In this document: positions 25,871 to 37,513 of the stretch, piece by piece | Numbering within the stretch: the first letter of the stretch is position 1 | How the letters are laid out: every line of letters begins with the position of its first letter | DNA from: Papaver somniferum | Taxonomy: Eukaryota; Streptophyta; Magnoliopsida; Ranunculales; Papaveraceae | Assembly (NCBI RefSeq): GCF_003573695.1 | Contig: NC_039363.1 | Span: 150,878,826 to 150,942,825, forward strand | Length of the DNA stretch: 64,000 bases | Direction: 5' to 3' | Notes under the pieces: generated by a model | Database searches by the model: none | The model's input: the letters and a program-made list of their open reading frames with translations, nothing else | Told to the model about the DNA's origin: nothing | Translations under genes and position numbers: made by a program

Positions 25871-26209
25871 TATATGATTGTGAAGAACATAGAGAAAATA
25901 TAGTGAAGAAGCAGAGGAGAAAAACAATTTTTATTGGAGCCATCATAGAGAATAGGTTGATGAGAGTATGTGAGAAAGTGAAGCTGAGATAAATGTAGGA
26001 TTAGTTTATCTGCAAGTTCTAAATTTGATCAAACAATTATTGTTGTTTCAGCCAAACATAATGCATATTTTTTGGTATTTCCTTCAAGTTTTAAATGGCT
26101 CATAATTTCGATCATCCGTTATGAACACCATTGTAGATAAGAAGTTGATGAGAGTAGTGACAAAGTGAATTTGTGAGTAATTGATTAATTTCTTAGGTGT
26201 TTAAATGAA
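25871..26209. other. No gene seen
   Basis: AT-rich DNA upstream of the pectinesterase pseudogene. TTGATGAGAGTA-GT followed by AAAGTGAA occurs twice (near 25957 and 26148), a diverged direct repeat. It may be the old promoter region of that gene. Confidence 0.4.
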
Positions 26210-27155
26210 CATCGAGTAGCTTTTAGTTCTTTGGCTAACTTTCCAAACTGAACAGTCATTATACGTGGTTCAGTAACCGAACCTATGTGTATAGTCTTCT
26301 ATTGTAGTTTGAAGTCCTATTGTGTTTGCTTGATTATCAAGTTATCTTAGCTCGAATTCTATTGACATTTTAGGTCTACGACTAAAAAGACTTCGTCTGG
26401 GGATTCGTGAATCCAGGTCCGACAATCTTTACCTTGATAGTTCATGAATCTTGATCTTGCTTTACTGTTATCGAGGTCTTCGTAATCTCTTTCAGGCAAG
26501 ATAGATAGTAATCAAAAAGTTCTCTTCTGTCCCAGACTTTGTGATTCCTCAAGATAGATATCTAAAGACTAATCTTAGTTGATCTTTCAAATATTGTTCT
26601 TGAGAGGTGGTTAAGAATATAGACTGCTCTTCATGAGTCGTAAGTTCTGGATGTGAGGTTTGATCTAAACGGGAATCAAGTAAGATTATTTATTAGAGGT
26701 AGATTGGTATCAAAAGTCTTCACTTCGGATGAAGCAACTCTTAGGATTTAAAGGACGTCAACTAAGGGAATCAAGTACATAGAATCTTACGAGGTTCAAG
26801 AGACGTAAGGAGCGCGACTGTAACTAAACCGCTTGGAGTGTGGATTCGGTCTCAACTACATTCCTGTCCGGAATTTGATAGTAGGATAATGTCTGTAGCG
26901 ACTTAATACAGTGTGGTGTTCAATATGAACGAGGGCTCGTTTTCTTCTATTATATTGCGGTTTTCTCGTTAACAAAGTTTCTTGTGTTTTGTGTTTTTTT
27001 ATTTTCTGCATTATATTGTTTATCTTTATAATTATGTTTACACAGGTTTGTACGTATTCAATCTAAGTAGATATAGAAACGTCCGCATAATTGTAATCGA
27101 TTATGAGACTAGTTTCTTGTAGAATTCGTATCTTGAAAAATAGATAACACATACT
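26210..27155 (+). mobile_element. Partial LTR preceding the gag frame
   Basis: The part from about 26555 matches 40985-41635 closely (AAGATAGATATCTAAAGACT, TTGTTCTTGAGAGGTGGTT, AGTAGATA, GAGACTAGTTTCTTGTAGAA). It stops short of the normal LTR end and runs directly into TATCAGAGC at 27156-27164, a partial copy of the Met-tRNA primer-binding site. The U5 tail is therefore deleted. The left limit is uncertain. Confidence 0.7.
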
Positions 27156-27164
27156 TATCAGAGC
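27156..27164 (+). other. Primer-binding-site remnant
   Basis: TATCAGAGC matches the core of the TGGTATCAGAGC sequence that pairs with the 3' end of plant initiator Met-tRNA. The first three bases are lost. Confidence 0.6.
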
Positions 27165-27269
27165 TGACAAACACTATTAACCTAATAAGTATGTGTTTAA
27201 AGTATGGACAAGAGCGCAATCTGAATCAACGTACCACCAGCTTTCGATGACAGAAATTAGTTATGGTGG

Positions 27270-28570
27270 AAATTTTTTATGTGTTCCCTCTTACAAGATC
27301 GTGACTTTCAGACATGGGTACTTGTTGTAAGAGGATATAATACTCCAATGGTTGGATAAGGAGATGATGATGTTCCTAAAGGCATAGAATCATATGACGA
27401 TGTTGAAATCTAAGATGTTAAATACAACTCTAATGGATTAAACACCATTATCCATGACATAAGCCAAGATCTTCAACATCATGTGTCTACGTGCACTAGA
27501 TTAAAATATACTTGGGATATTTTAGAAATCATATTTGAAGGTAATTCGGCAGAGAAGGAATCCATGCTTCAAAACCTAACTTTTGATTGGCAAAACCTTC
27601 GCATATCTGATGAAGATTCGTTTGAGGAGTTTAATCACAAATTGTCGGAAATTGTGAATGTTTGTTATTCACTAGGAAAGACTACTCCTGAAAATGATAT
27701 TGAGATGAGAAATCAGAGATCTTTACCAGATCGATACGATTATAAGAAACATGCCATCATGGAAGGAAATGATTTTACTACACTTTCTAGAAGTACTCTT
27801 GTTGGAAAGTTAAGGGTCTTTGTTCATGAACAACAAACTAAAGATGATAACGTTGTTGCGTTCAAAGCACTTAAAAACAATAATGTACTTGCTAAAAATG
27901 AAAGTGTTGGTATCTCTGAGAAAGAGCTTATTAACGAACTTTCAGATAAAGATCTTGAAAATTCGGTTTCTCATATTACAAGACAGTTTACAGATCTTAT
28001 CAAAAATATAAATGAACGGTTCTCAAGAGAACATCCTTCATCTTCATCCAAACCTCATGATCGTGTTACTCCTAAAAAGGATGATGATAAGAGTGATGAT
28101 GAGGATATGACGTAGTGCTTCAAATGTACAGGTTTCGGTCACTTTGCCAATGAGTGTCCAAATCGACGAAAATACACTGGAAACAATGGTTTCGCTGCAA
28201 CTCTTGATGAAATAACTGATTGTTATGATTCAAAAGAAGAAGAAAGCTTTAGTTTAGCACTTATTGCTGAAACGACTATTCTTGTTGAGAGTAGTGATAC
28301 TCATATCAATCTTGACAAACTGTTTGAAAATACCTCATCTATAACTTTTGAGGATATGATGGATTTTTCTTTGGGAAAACCTATTACTGATCTTCCAGAA
28401 TCATCTCTGATGTGTTTGACAGCTGAGAATTAAAGTGTTCCTGATCCTCTTCTTAATCGTTCCTTTCCTTACTGTACTACTAAAGGTCATGAACTTAAAC
28501 AATGCTTCAAATACAAGCAGAAAGTGAGGTATGTAATTAAACTGCAACAAAGGGAAAGTCGTTTTACAAA
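27270..28570 (+). pseudogene. Ty1/copia gag (UBN2-type) with CCHC knuckle, left part, interrupted
   Basis: One frame runs from about 27270 to 28570. It begins with DFQTWVLVVRGY at 27303 and includes a typical copia Gag helical domain (27483-28000; TWDILEIIFEG, SDEDSFEEFNHKL). A charged linker is followed by the CCHC knuckle CFKCTGFGHFANEC at about 28116-28157. Four in-frame stops are seen, including TAG at 28113 just before the knuckle and TAA near 28431, but no frameshift. The frame is cut at ACAAA (28566-28570) by the layer 2 element and continues in phase at 40409, ending at TAG 40553-40555. Protease, integrase and reverse transcriptase do not follow. Confidence 0.87.
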
Positions 28571-31454
28571 CGAAAAGATGAGGGTACCCAAATACACCAC
28601 AATCTTTTATTTATCCACCTATAAGTCCTCTACCGAAAGTGATTGTCTATAGACTGAGTCGAAACAATACAACAAATCGGTTCACACTTCATATGATTGT
28701 CTATGGATACGATATCGAGACAATACGACAACAAGATAACTTGTGTGATTGACTATGGATACAAGATCGATACAATACAACAACGAAGTATGATACTTGA
28801 TAATAGGTTCGGACTTAACCAAACTCTAAAGGGTCACTGTCAACTATATATGGAGTTAACGTTTGTGTATTTTACTTTTAACTATAATAACAACTATAAT
28901 TGCGGAAATAGAAAAGTAAAAGACACAGCAAGATTTTGTTAACGAGGAAAACTGCAAGTGAAGAAAAATCCCGGGACCTAGTCCAGAATTGAATACTCTC
29001 ATAATTAAGCCGTTGTACAAAATCTACACCAACTTCGTATAGTAGAAACCAAGAAACTACCCTAGTTCACTTAGTTTCCTCAGTTTCCCTGCGCTTCCGA
29101 CTTCGATGAGTGCACGCACTGGAATAATTCCTTTGGATCGTATTCCAAACAGTAAAGGAACAACAAATGTGTTTGGTAAAAACTCTTTCGATTCTTTCAA
29201 GATAAAGATATCTCAAAGTCATATGCAAAGGCTCTTACTTTGAATCTAATAAACTCATTTTCCCGGTTAGATCAATATATCAAGTTTAGATTCGCAATCA
29301 ATCGATATAGATTCCAACAAGAAACTATAGAGTGATGCCGATCTCACGCAACTAATCAATCGAATAAATTCGATTCTAGTTGGATCCCAGTCGATCAAGG
29401 TTTGATCAAACCCAAGGATATGAGAACCAAAGAAGAAATATTTTTCGTCATAAAATCATCTTTAATATTCAATAAACACATGCACAACACCACTTGAATC
29501 TCTTGTGATCAATCACACAGAGAATGGAGTCTGTTAACAATGGATTATCACAAGATGACTTTAGATCTACAAACAGTTCTAAATATCTCGTCGATACTTT
29601 AATCTAGTTTGAGTGAATCTTATATCAGAAGAGAAGATTCTCAAGAATAAACAAACTAGGTGCAATCAAAGTTTCAACAGTCGTTAGTCAATCAAATTAA
29701 TCGAAAATTGCAATTATCTAGTTTCCCACCAACGGTACTCGTAGAGCTTCTTGATCCCACATAAGTCTTTAAACGAGCGGTCGTAAGAGATTTCACCTAA
29801 TTAGAATACTTTCCTCTCCGATTAGACGACTCCACCAGAAACAACAAGAATGAAGTTTTCCTGGCTCTTAGGATAGTTTGCTAGAAATGCAAACTTAGAT
29901 ATTTATAGACTAAGAATGTTTGGACACCAAGGAATTTCCAAAACCTAAAATATTCTCAAGATATGCAATGAGTAGCAAAATTTGGTTTTCCTAATTCCAA
30001 TAAATACATGTCCAAAATTTCCGAAATCTCTCAATAGAAAATATCCAATTAGTAAATCCACATTACTAATTTTTATTCTCTAGAGATATGCATTTAATTG
30101 CTGGTAATTAAAGCATACAAAACCAAAAACCTTAATTAGAAGATTCTCAATATATTTCGGCACAGTATCTCCTTGAATACTAAGGAATATCTTTGAACAA
30201 TAAATGTTAAGAGTTACTGTACATGTTCAAAGTATGTTGACATCTTTTCACTGTAAATACTTATTCATATTTACATGTATTTACATTCTTGGAATCGGTT
30301 ATACCACAGTTCCATACAAGTTTAGAATCTTTTCACCTGTATTCCAATGTCACTATGTGATTGGTCAAATTATAAATCACATACATAGGTTCTACCAATC
30401 ACTAGGACCGGTTATACCTTAATATGGAAATACATGTGATAGGTCACACAAGTTACCAGGACTGGTTACATCATTTACCAGGATCGGTTACATCAATTAC
30501 CAGGACCGATTACCATATACTCATGGTATTGCTTGTGATCAGTCACACCAGTTACCAAGATCGGCTACACTAATTACCAGGATCGGTTACACCAATTACC
30601 AGGACCGGTTACCAATTACAAGGATAGATTAAACAACACTCTGTGATCGGTCACACCAATTACTAGGATCGGTCATACCAATTAAAAATATCGATCATAC
30701 CATCTCATGGTGATTACTTAGGATCGGTTACACCAATTACTAAAAACTAGTCATACCAAATCATAACTCAGGCATTGTGATTAGTTATACCAAGATACAT
30801 AACAAAGTTACGTTCGGTTCTACCATCTCACACATATTGGTTATCCAAAGATTTGCAATGAATAGACCTACCAATAAGCCTAACGATTTCCCTTTCGATT
30901 CATAAAACAAGTTCATGAATGTACTTATTTTAAACAAATGTAAAACATTGTTTCCTAGGATGAAATCTTCACCATAACCCATTCACATAATCATAACAGT
31001 ATATACAAGATTATGTCGATGTCATATCTATGAAGTTCAAAAGATAAGTGTTATACTTCGTAGACTAATTCCCTAATACTATGATCATACAAATATGACC
31101 ATGTCACATCACTAGAGTATTATACAATATGTATAGTATACACAGCTTCGCAATTATGTTTTCAATATAGCACGACTTGAAAGATACGTTAGGAATGGAA
31201 CATTTCAAGTCAATATTACTAACCTCAAGAGGAATGATGTTGTTGTCGTTGTAGTTCGCTTCTTCTTCACATTCTTCAGGTGTTCGGAGTAATACTTGTA
31301 TATCTCAACATTCCTAGACTTTCTAGTCTAACCTAAACGAAGTTGACTCTAGTATACAAGTAAGCGACTTTAGATGAGTTTTGACACACTAAAATATGAC
31401 GACCAAAATTGACATACCAACGCTTGGTGAGTTCAACCGAGCTATGCTCTAACA
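28571..31454 (-). repeat. 3' LTR of layer 2 element
   Basis: Minus-strand start TGTTAGAGCATAGCTCGG at 31454; it ends at 28571, where the expected final CA reads CG. It pairs along its length with 37514-40408. It contains a GATCGGTTACACCAATTACC minisatellite at 30410-30770. Confidence 0.9.
30410..30770. repeat. Minisatellite in LTR, GATCGGTTACACCAATTACC type
   Basis: More than ten imperfect units of about 20-25 bp use the words ACCAATTACCAGGA and TCGGTTAC, interrupted by TGTGATCGGTCACACC segments. The other LTR carries the equivalent array at 39375-39700 with different unit changes. Confidence 0.85.
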
Positions 31455-31470
31455 ATATCACCCTTTGTCA
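31455..31470 (-). other. Polypurine tract of layer 2 element
   Basis: Read on the minus strand, TGACAAAGGGTGATAT abuts the 3' LTR start. This is the expected position and composition for plus-strand priming in copia elements. Confidence 0.65.
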
Positions 31471-32785
31471 ATTTAGTGACAAAACTCTTATTACATATGG
31501 ATAAACAAATTACAAGCATTCATTTTACATGCGCTTTATTCCAAGTTTCAACAACACAATAAACCTGCATATATTCAATCAATAAATGTTGTTATTGACA
31601 TTTGAATAACAAAGCTTATACTACCCCTAAAGGCAAGCTAGGTAGATATTCAATCCGAACATCTTTGTTATTCCCCTTATGTAATGAGAATTACTACACA
31701 ACAATATGATATGTTTCTCCCCTTTAGTCAATGCTTTACTCTTTCGTTAGATATAACCTTTAATCACAATTGTCCTTTCATTAGTGATTACAAATAACTT
31801 GTTTACTCCATATATTTCTCACCCTTTTTGTCACAAAATGACAAAGGTTCTAGGAAATAAAGGACAAACTGAAAGGATCTTAAAATCTAAAAGACTTGTA
31901 AACAACCTATAAGAGTTAAGCACGAAGGTTTCACATACCACTTTAGATAACCAATATTAAAACCTAAACTACAAGTAATTTAGTTTTAATATGTTATCAA
32001 GGAAACAATTTCTCGGAACAATTTTCCCTAATAGTTTAACAAATCGACTAAAAAGCTTAATTCCCTTGTTACACCGATTGCAAACGTACAATAGCTTATT
32101 TCGATAAGACCAAAATAAAGATCAAAATTAACTTTATTTCTCTCATCATGCTCTAATTATTCAGATAATAACTTAGACCTTTCTCTTTGGACAAGACAAA
32201 CACTAGGTTAGTTAACTAGTTTTTCTTGTCAAGGCATTCGGTTAGACTTGAATAACTGAATCCTCCAATTTGATAAGTCTAACTAAGATCAGAATTAACT
32301 TAGTTTCTCTTATCCGGAATCGATTTGGACTAAACAAATGATCTCGTATTTCTTTAAGCCATAAAAAATACATAAAAACCAAAATAAATTGACTTTCACA
32401 ATTATTTTCTTAACCGGAAGCAATTGAAACAAACATAGACATCATGGCACCACAATTGCACCGAATTTCGTTAAGCAAAAACACTTGATACCCAACAATA
32501 AAGAATATACCAAACAATAATCCAAATAAATTGACACAATTTTTCTTAATCGGAAACAATTGAATCATACACACACACACATCCATGCACAAATAATGGA
32601 ATATCAATTGTACCGAAACTTTGTTAAGCAAAAGCAAAATATATGCAATATAAACAGGCTTTTCTTAAACAGAAAGATGATTAACTAAAAAATTTGTTAC
32701 CTCGGATTCCACAGCCTCTTCTCCCAAGAAAGATATATCATTAAGCATGAGTTCAAGTAAGAACTCTCCCCCAGTGTGTTGTCAT
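31471..32785 (-). mobile_element. Non-coding internal region of layer 2 element
   Basis: No long frame is present. GTGACAAAAAGGGTGAGAAA on the minus strand (near 31830) is a second purine tract resembling the terminal one. Words such as GTTAAGAAAAA and TTTGCTTAACAAA recur several times between 32100 and 32690, on the minus strand, as diverged short repeats. The plus-strand relative is at 20490-21900. Confidence 0.6.
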
Positions 32786-35163
32786 TGAAAAAGCGGGGGT
32801 CTAACAGCACCACCCAATATTTCGCTTAGCAATATGTATGGACAAACTCTAATATACTTTTAAGAGAATCAACAAGACTCAGTCAATTAAAAGTATATCG
32901 ACGAGTTTATATCTCTATTTTTATTTGATTTCCTCAAGCAGAAACTGTGAGTACTAATCAAATACAAGGAATAACTTGGACGGTACCAAAGACCAATGTC
33001 CAAGGATCAATCAATATCAATCAACAACCATTAGGTCGGATTATCCAATTGATTGATCTGACGCACAACCTGTATTATTTCTATTGTATGAACAAATATA
33101 AGGCGGAAAAGAAATAACACAGACACCAGAACTTTTGTTAACGAGGAAACCGCAAATGCAGAAAAACCCCGGGACCTAGTCCAGATTGAATACACACTGT
33201 ATTAAGCCGCTACAGACACTAGCCTACTCCAAGCTAACTTCGGACTGGACTGTAGTTGAACCCCAATCAGTCTCCCACTGATCCAAGGTACATTTGTACC
33301 CCTACGCATCTTATCCCAGTAGGATACTACGCACTTGATTCCCTTAGCTGATCTCACCCACAACTAAGAGTTGCTACGACCCAAAATTACAGGCTTTAAC
33401 AATAAACAAATCTGTCTCACATAGACAATTATATCAAAGGATAAATTTGTCTCCCACAGAAAAACCCTAAAGTTTTGTTTCGTCTTTTGATATATAATCA
33501 AGGTGAACAGAAACCAATTGATAATACGGTCTTATATACCCGAAGAACAGCCTAGATTAATTAATCACCTCACAACAATCTTAATCGTATGGTAGAGAAA
33601 CAAGACGTCGTGGAATCACAAACGATGAGACGAAGATGTTTGTGATTACTTTTATATCTTGCCTATCGAAGAACTCTCACGATCCCAAGCCAATCAATCT
33701 GATTGTACTCGTACGATAGAATATGCAAGATCATATCACACAACTACGATAAAAGTAGTATCGGTCTGGCTTCACAATCCCAATGAAGTCTTTAAGTCGT
33801 TAACCTGGTTTTAGAAGAAGAAAACCAAAGGTTAAAGGAGAATCGACTCTAGCTTACAAACTAGTATCACACGGATGTGTGGGGATTAGTTTGTAGAGTT
33901 TCTAGATGTCCCCTTATATAGTCTTTCAAATCAGGGTTTCGCCTTGCTCACAAAGCAAAAGTTATCCACCGTTAGATGAAAACCTGATTTAGATTCAAGC
34001 TAATATATCTCAACTGTTATATCGAAATCTTAGCTTGTCATACACAAATGAACTGCACGCTTCTAGGTTTATTAACCGTACCCAAACGTGTGCATTGTTG
34101 GTTCAATAATAGTCAACCAAAAGGTTAGCCATTTGAGCATTTCATACCAACCATTTTCTTCTTCACCATAACTAGTTCAAATGACTCACATGAACTAGTT
34201 AGAGAGTTGTTCAATTGCAAGGAAATCTCATGTACTAGACAAGACACAATTGAAGAAAATATGATTCGATTCATATGAATCGGTTCATGAACTTTATAGC
34301 CAAGGTTTGCAAAAGCATTCCTTCGTCTTTATGAGTTAAGTTCAGAAATCATCTTTAGATATATAACCTATACAAGTTCGCAGACTAGGTTCGCGGACTT
34401 GAAGTACTGGAAAGAGTTTTCAAACTCCAGCAGAAATTCTCGGGTTCGAGAGATTCGATGGTTCGCGGACTTGGCTCATGCAACATAGTTTGATAACTCA
34501 ACAGAAATTCTCGGGTTTGAGAACTTCGGCAGATTGCGAACTGAGTTCCCGAACTTGGCTACTAGCCGATTTCCAGCATGGGACTTATGCACATATGTGT
34601 TTCCACAACATACTTATGTCCACTATGGTTATGTAATCTGAACTCTCATTCCAATCATTGAAACATTCTTAGAGGACGTTATATAATTGTTACATTATTT
34701 CTCGTCAAAGCAATTTTCAAGATGATCGAAATATACATGACTTGAGTCACTAGGTAAAGAAAAACATGGTCGAAGCGAAACTCTTACCAACACATATTTC
34801 GAGATATAGATAGGCGAGGTATACTCGGCTCGAAATACCAAATGTGTATAATCTAAGTCTATATATATAGCATACGACTTTTGTCTTAAGAAGTAGGAGA
34901 TAGAATAGATAGACTTTTGAGTGACAGATAAGTTCAAGTCTTCACATACCTTTTTGTCGAGAAGTTCCACCGGTTCCTTGAGTAGTTCTTCCACTTGTAT
35001 GATGAATCTCCATGAAGTCCTTGAGCTCAACTACACTTACTATCCTAGTCCGAGACTTAGCTCTAATAAACTAGAAATAAAGACTTATAGTTTTGATCAC
35101 TAACATTGAAAAACATGCTTGAGATAGCAACGCATGCGAGTTTGACCGAGCAGTGCTCTAACA
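32786..35163 (-). mobile_element. Layer 3: solo LTR, 2378 bp
   Basis: Read on the minus strand it runs TGTTAGAGCACTGCTCGG...CTTTTTCA. GTCAT is present on both sides (32781-32785 and 35164-35168), which proves a clean insertion later reduced to one LTR by LTR-LTR recombination. It belongs to the family of the fragment at 16480-17987. A TATATAAGG-type TATA sequence lies near 33913 (minus strand). A minisatellite built on GGTTCGCGGACTTGG and AGAAATTCTCGGGTT lies at 34370-34570. Confidence 0.92.
34370..34570. repeat. Minisatellite in solo LTR, GTTCGCGGACTTGG type
   Basis: CAGAAATTCTCGGGTT occurs twice (about 34430 and 34502). GTTCGCGGACTT-like words occur four times. Flanks are shared with 17015-17085 and 17345-17400, while the repeat itself is different. 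Confidence 0.7.
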
Positions 35164-35649
35164 GTCATCCTCTCGCAAGAACAAAAGAACAACAACAGAA
35201 GCAACCTTGACCAGAGAAAAGTTGAATCGGTTTTAACTAATGCGTGCCAATAGCAAAAGTTGAAAACCCGAAAAACATATGTTATGCTGAGCATAACTCA
35301 TGTAAAAATAAATTGATTCAACATATTGTGACTTTTCACATATGAGTTTCAATCGGAACACCTTATGATCCTTTGATAAAGCCTACCAACATGGGCTAGA
35401 ACTTAGTCCCGCTAAATCAAAAAGCCACACAAATCATAAGGGTTACATCATATGAGATCGAATATTAAGGTTATGAAAACCGAAATCATACATCCCATAA
35501 ACTGAATACACATAGAAAAAATATAAACATTCATTCACAGGCTATGTAATCGGTAACTATCACAAGAAAAATTATAAAGAAATAATTTTATTCAAAATAG
35601 ACCTTATACAATAATTGAAGCAAATCAAAAGATTGATGTCTATTTTTGT

Positions 35650-35966
35650 GGATTAAGTATTACATAATATAACTTAATCCCTAGAAGCGCTCTCGTTATT
35701 CACTGAGGATTCTTTAGTGTTCAAGTTCTTGAGTCTTCTCTTTTGTTTCAGATGATTGATTCTCCTTTTCAAAAGATTCACCTCCACAATCAACTTCAAA
35801 ATATTGACTCGAGCCACTTTTCATTCTTTGCAGACGCTTCCAATTGTTCATGATCAATTTCAAAATCCTGCATTAGAAAAAGCATTAGCTCCAAAGATGT
35901 TTGATTCTCCTTATGCTCCTTTGAGAAGTAACATTTAATCTCAGCAGGAAGACAAGTTTCAAGCAT
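35650..35966 (-). pseudogene. Short coiled-coil-like frame in layer 2 element
   Basis: From ATG at 35966 the minus strand reads METCLPAEIK-like acidic/hydrophobic sequence (ML at the start) for about 56 codons to a TGA. In the neighbouring frame it continues with RVNILKLIVEVNLLKRRIN and a basic, Ser-rich tail to a stop near 35677. The second part has heptad-like leucines. One frameshift would join them. No family is recognised. Its position before the non-coding spacer suggests the tail of a larger lost protein. Confidence 0.4.
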
Positions 35967-36524
35967 CTATAATTGAGAATCAATATCAATAGTATTTTCA
36001 CCCGTCTTGAACCGCAGACAAATCGTGGAGGAAGGAATCGGTTCTCAAGATGTTTTATATATCAAATAAAACTTGGTTTCCAAGTTTTAAATCATATAGC
36101 AAGGTATTTTTATTTGATTAAAAAGTCGTGAAAATATACAAATTCGGAAATAAAATAAGGAAGGATTTTCCCGAATTATTATTTTCAAGAGAGTCCGAAT
36201 ATATCTTGTACAATTTTATCATGAACTTTCCTCAGATAGAAAGTATTCTTCTGAACAGAAAAAGAATACCAAATTTAGAAAAAAAATACTCAAGTGGATC
36301 ATGAAACAGATAGATCTAGTAAACTTTTTAATTTTTTTTTATATATTTTTCATATGTTCCCTAGTGCTCTTTTAAGAACTTCCCATTTATTAATACCAAA
36401 CACAAAATTTTAGGAAGTTCTGATCAACAAGCTTAGTTGTTGAATTGAGCTCTCAATGGCTCAAGGAAATAGAATCTCTCTTTATGTTCTTGGACATCAT
36501 CTTTTCTGGAACAATTCTAAGAAT

Positions 36525-37438
36525 AGGTTTCACACATCTGTGAGTCACATCCTGAATTACCTGTTTCAACAGATAAATCTATTCGAGTACGAACATGATT
36601 GTAAGTATGACTAGATCCCGTATGAGTCATGAGTTGAGCAGAACTCTTATATTGACCCTGATATTTCTTGGAATATGACAACATCGTTGATGAGATTGTT
36701 TCCTTGATTCTGATTTGAACGGAAGATCATCAACAAAACAACATGAACTGAAATCATTTGTTTGTGTGCATTTAAGATAATCTTTGTCATTTTCAGAGAG
36801 ATAATCCTTGTCACAGTAAATGACAGTTTTTCTTGACCAGATATTAGTCACAGGATTATTCTTTGAAACACATTTCTTTTGATTCTTGGAAGTGGTTAGA
36901 CTATTAGAATCCAGATGTTGTTTATTAGTTAAGAGATTATGAGAGACAAAATCACATATCCTTGTCTTAACTAATAAATATATTTTTTTCTGACTTTAGG
37001 ATCATTGTCAGATTTTTCAGATTCAGTTTCAAGAGAAAATGAAACTGTATTTTCATCTTGACATAGACTAGATGTTATTATCATCATGTCAGGAGGTTCA
37101 TGAATTTCAAGATTTTCTTGAGACATAGCTTCTTCATGAGACCTGGTTTTTATCAAAGAATATTTGGTAATCCTCTTGGCAGGTGGATAATATATATTAT
37201 CTTTTAGATTATATTTTTCAGCAAGCTTTATAAAAAATTTAATCTCATCACTGTCATCTGAATCTGACTTATGCGTTACAGGTGTTTGTTTTGTTATTAA
37301 CACGTCATGGTTAATATTTCTTGGGTTGTGTTCAACCAGTGAACTAATAGTGTTGAGCTGTTTATCAGGATCTAAAAAAAAATTTCCTTCATGAAGTATA
37401 TCATCTTCTTGTTATACTTTAACTGAATTAGTCATCAT
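36525..37438 (-). pseudogene. Unrecognised reading frame following the primer-binding site of layer 2 element
   Basis: The minus strand opens at tandem ATGs (37438, 37435) about 60 bp after the primer-binding site. One TAA follows a few codons in. The frame then stays open to an A-run near 36985, where one frameshift is needed. It continues to TGA at 36627, and a further shift carries similar composition to about 36525. The product would be about 300 aa, acidic and Ser/Lys-rich (KSDSDDSDEIKFFIKL, EIHEPPDMMI), with a Cys-containing part (NDFSSCCFVDDLPF). It does not look like Gag or any pol domain. It occupies the Gag position. The function is unknown; it may be an element-specific accessory protein or a captured sequence. 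Confidence 0.5.
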
Positions 37439-37498
37439 ATTGAATTCTTATAAGTTGGATCGCACCAAACACGGATTGTTAGATCTTTTCGTTTGCCT

Positions 37499-37510
37499 GC
37501 TCTGATACCA
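37499..37510 (-). other. Primer-binding site of layer 2 element
   Basis: The minus strand reads TGGTATCAGAGC, complementary to the 3' end of plant initiator Met-tRNA. It lies 3 bp inside the 5' LTR, normal spacing for plant copia elements. Confidence 0.92.
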
Positions 37511-37513
37511 ATT

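Noticed and set aside
30410..30770. Possible CRISPR-like array
   Set aside because: Repeats are imperfect and not separated by unique spacers; the host is a plant and the array lies within an LTR, so it is a minisatellite.
36525..37438. Endogenous pararetrovirus (caulimovirid) origin of the layer 2 frame
   Set aside because: The element has paired LTRs and target duplications, and no movement-protein, coat or reverse-transcriptase motif is visible.
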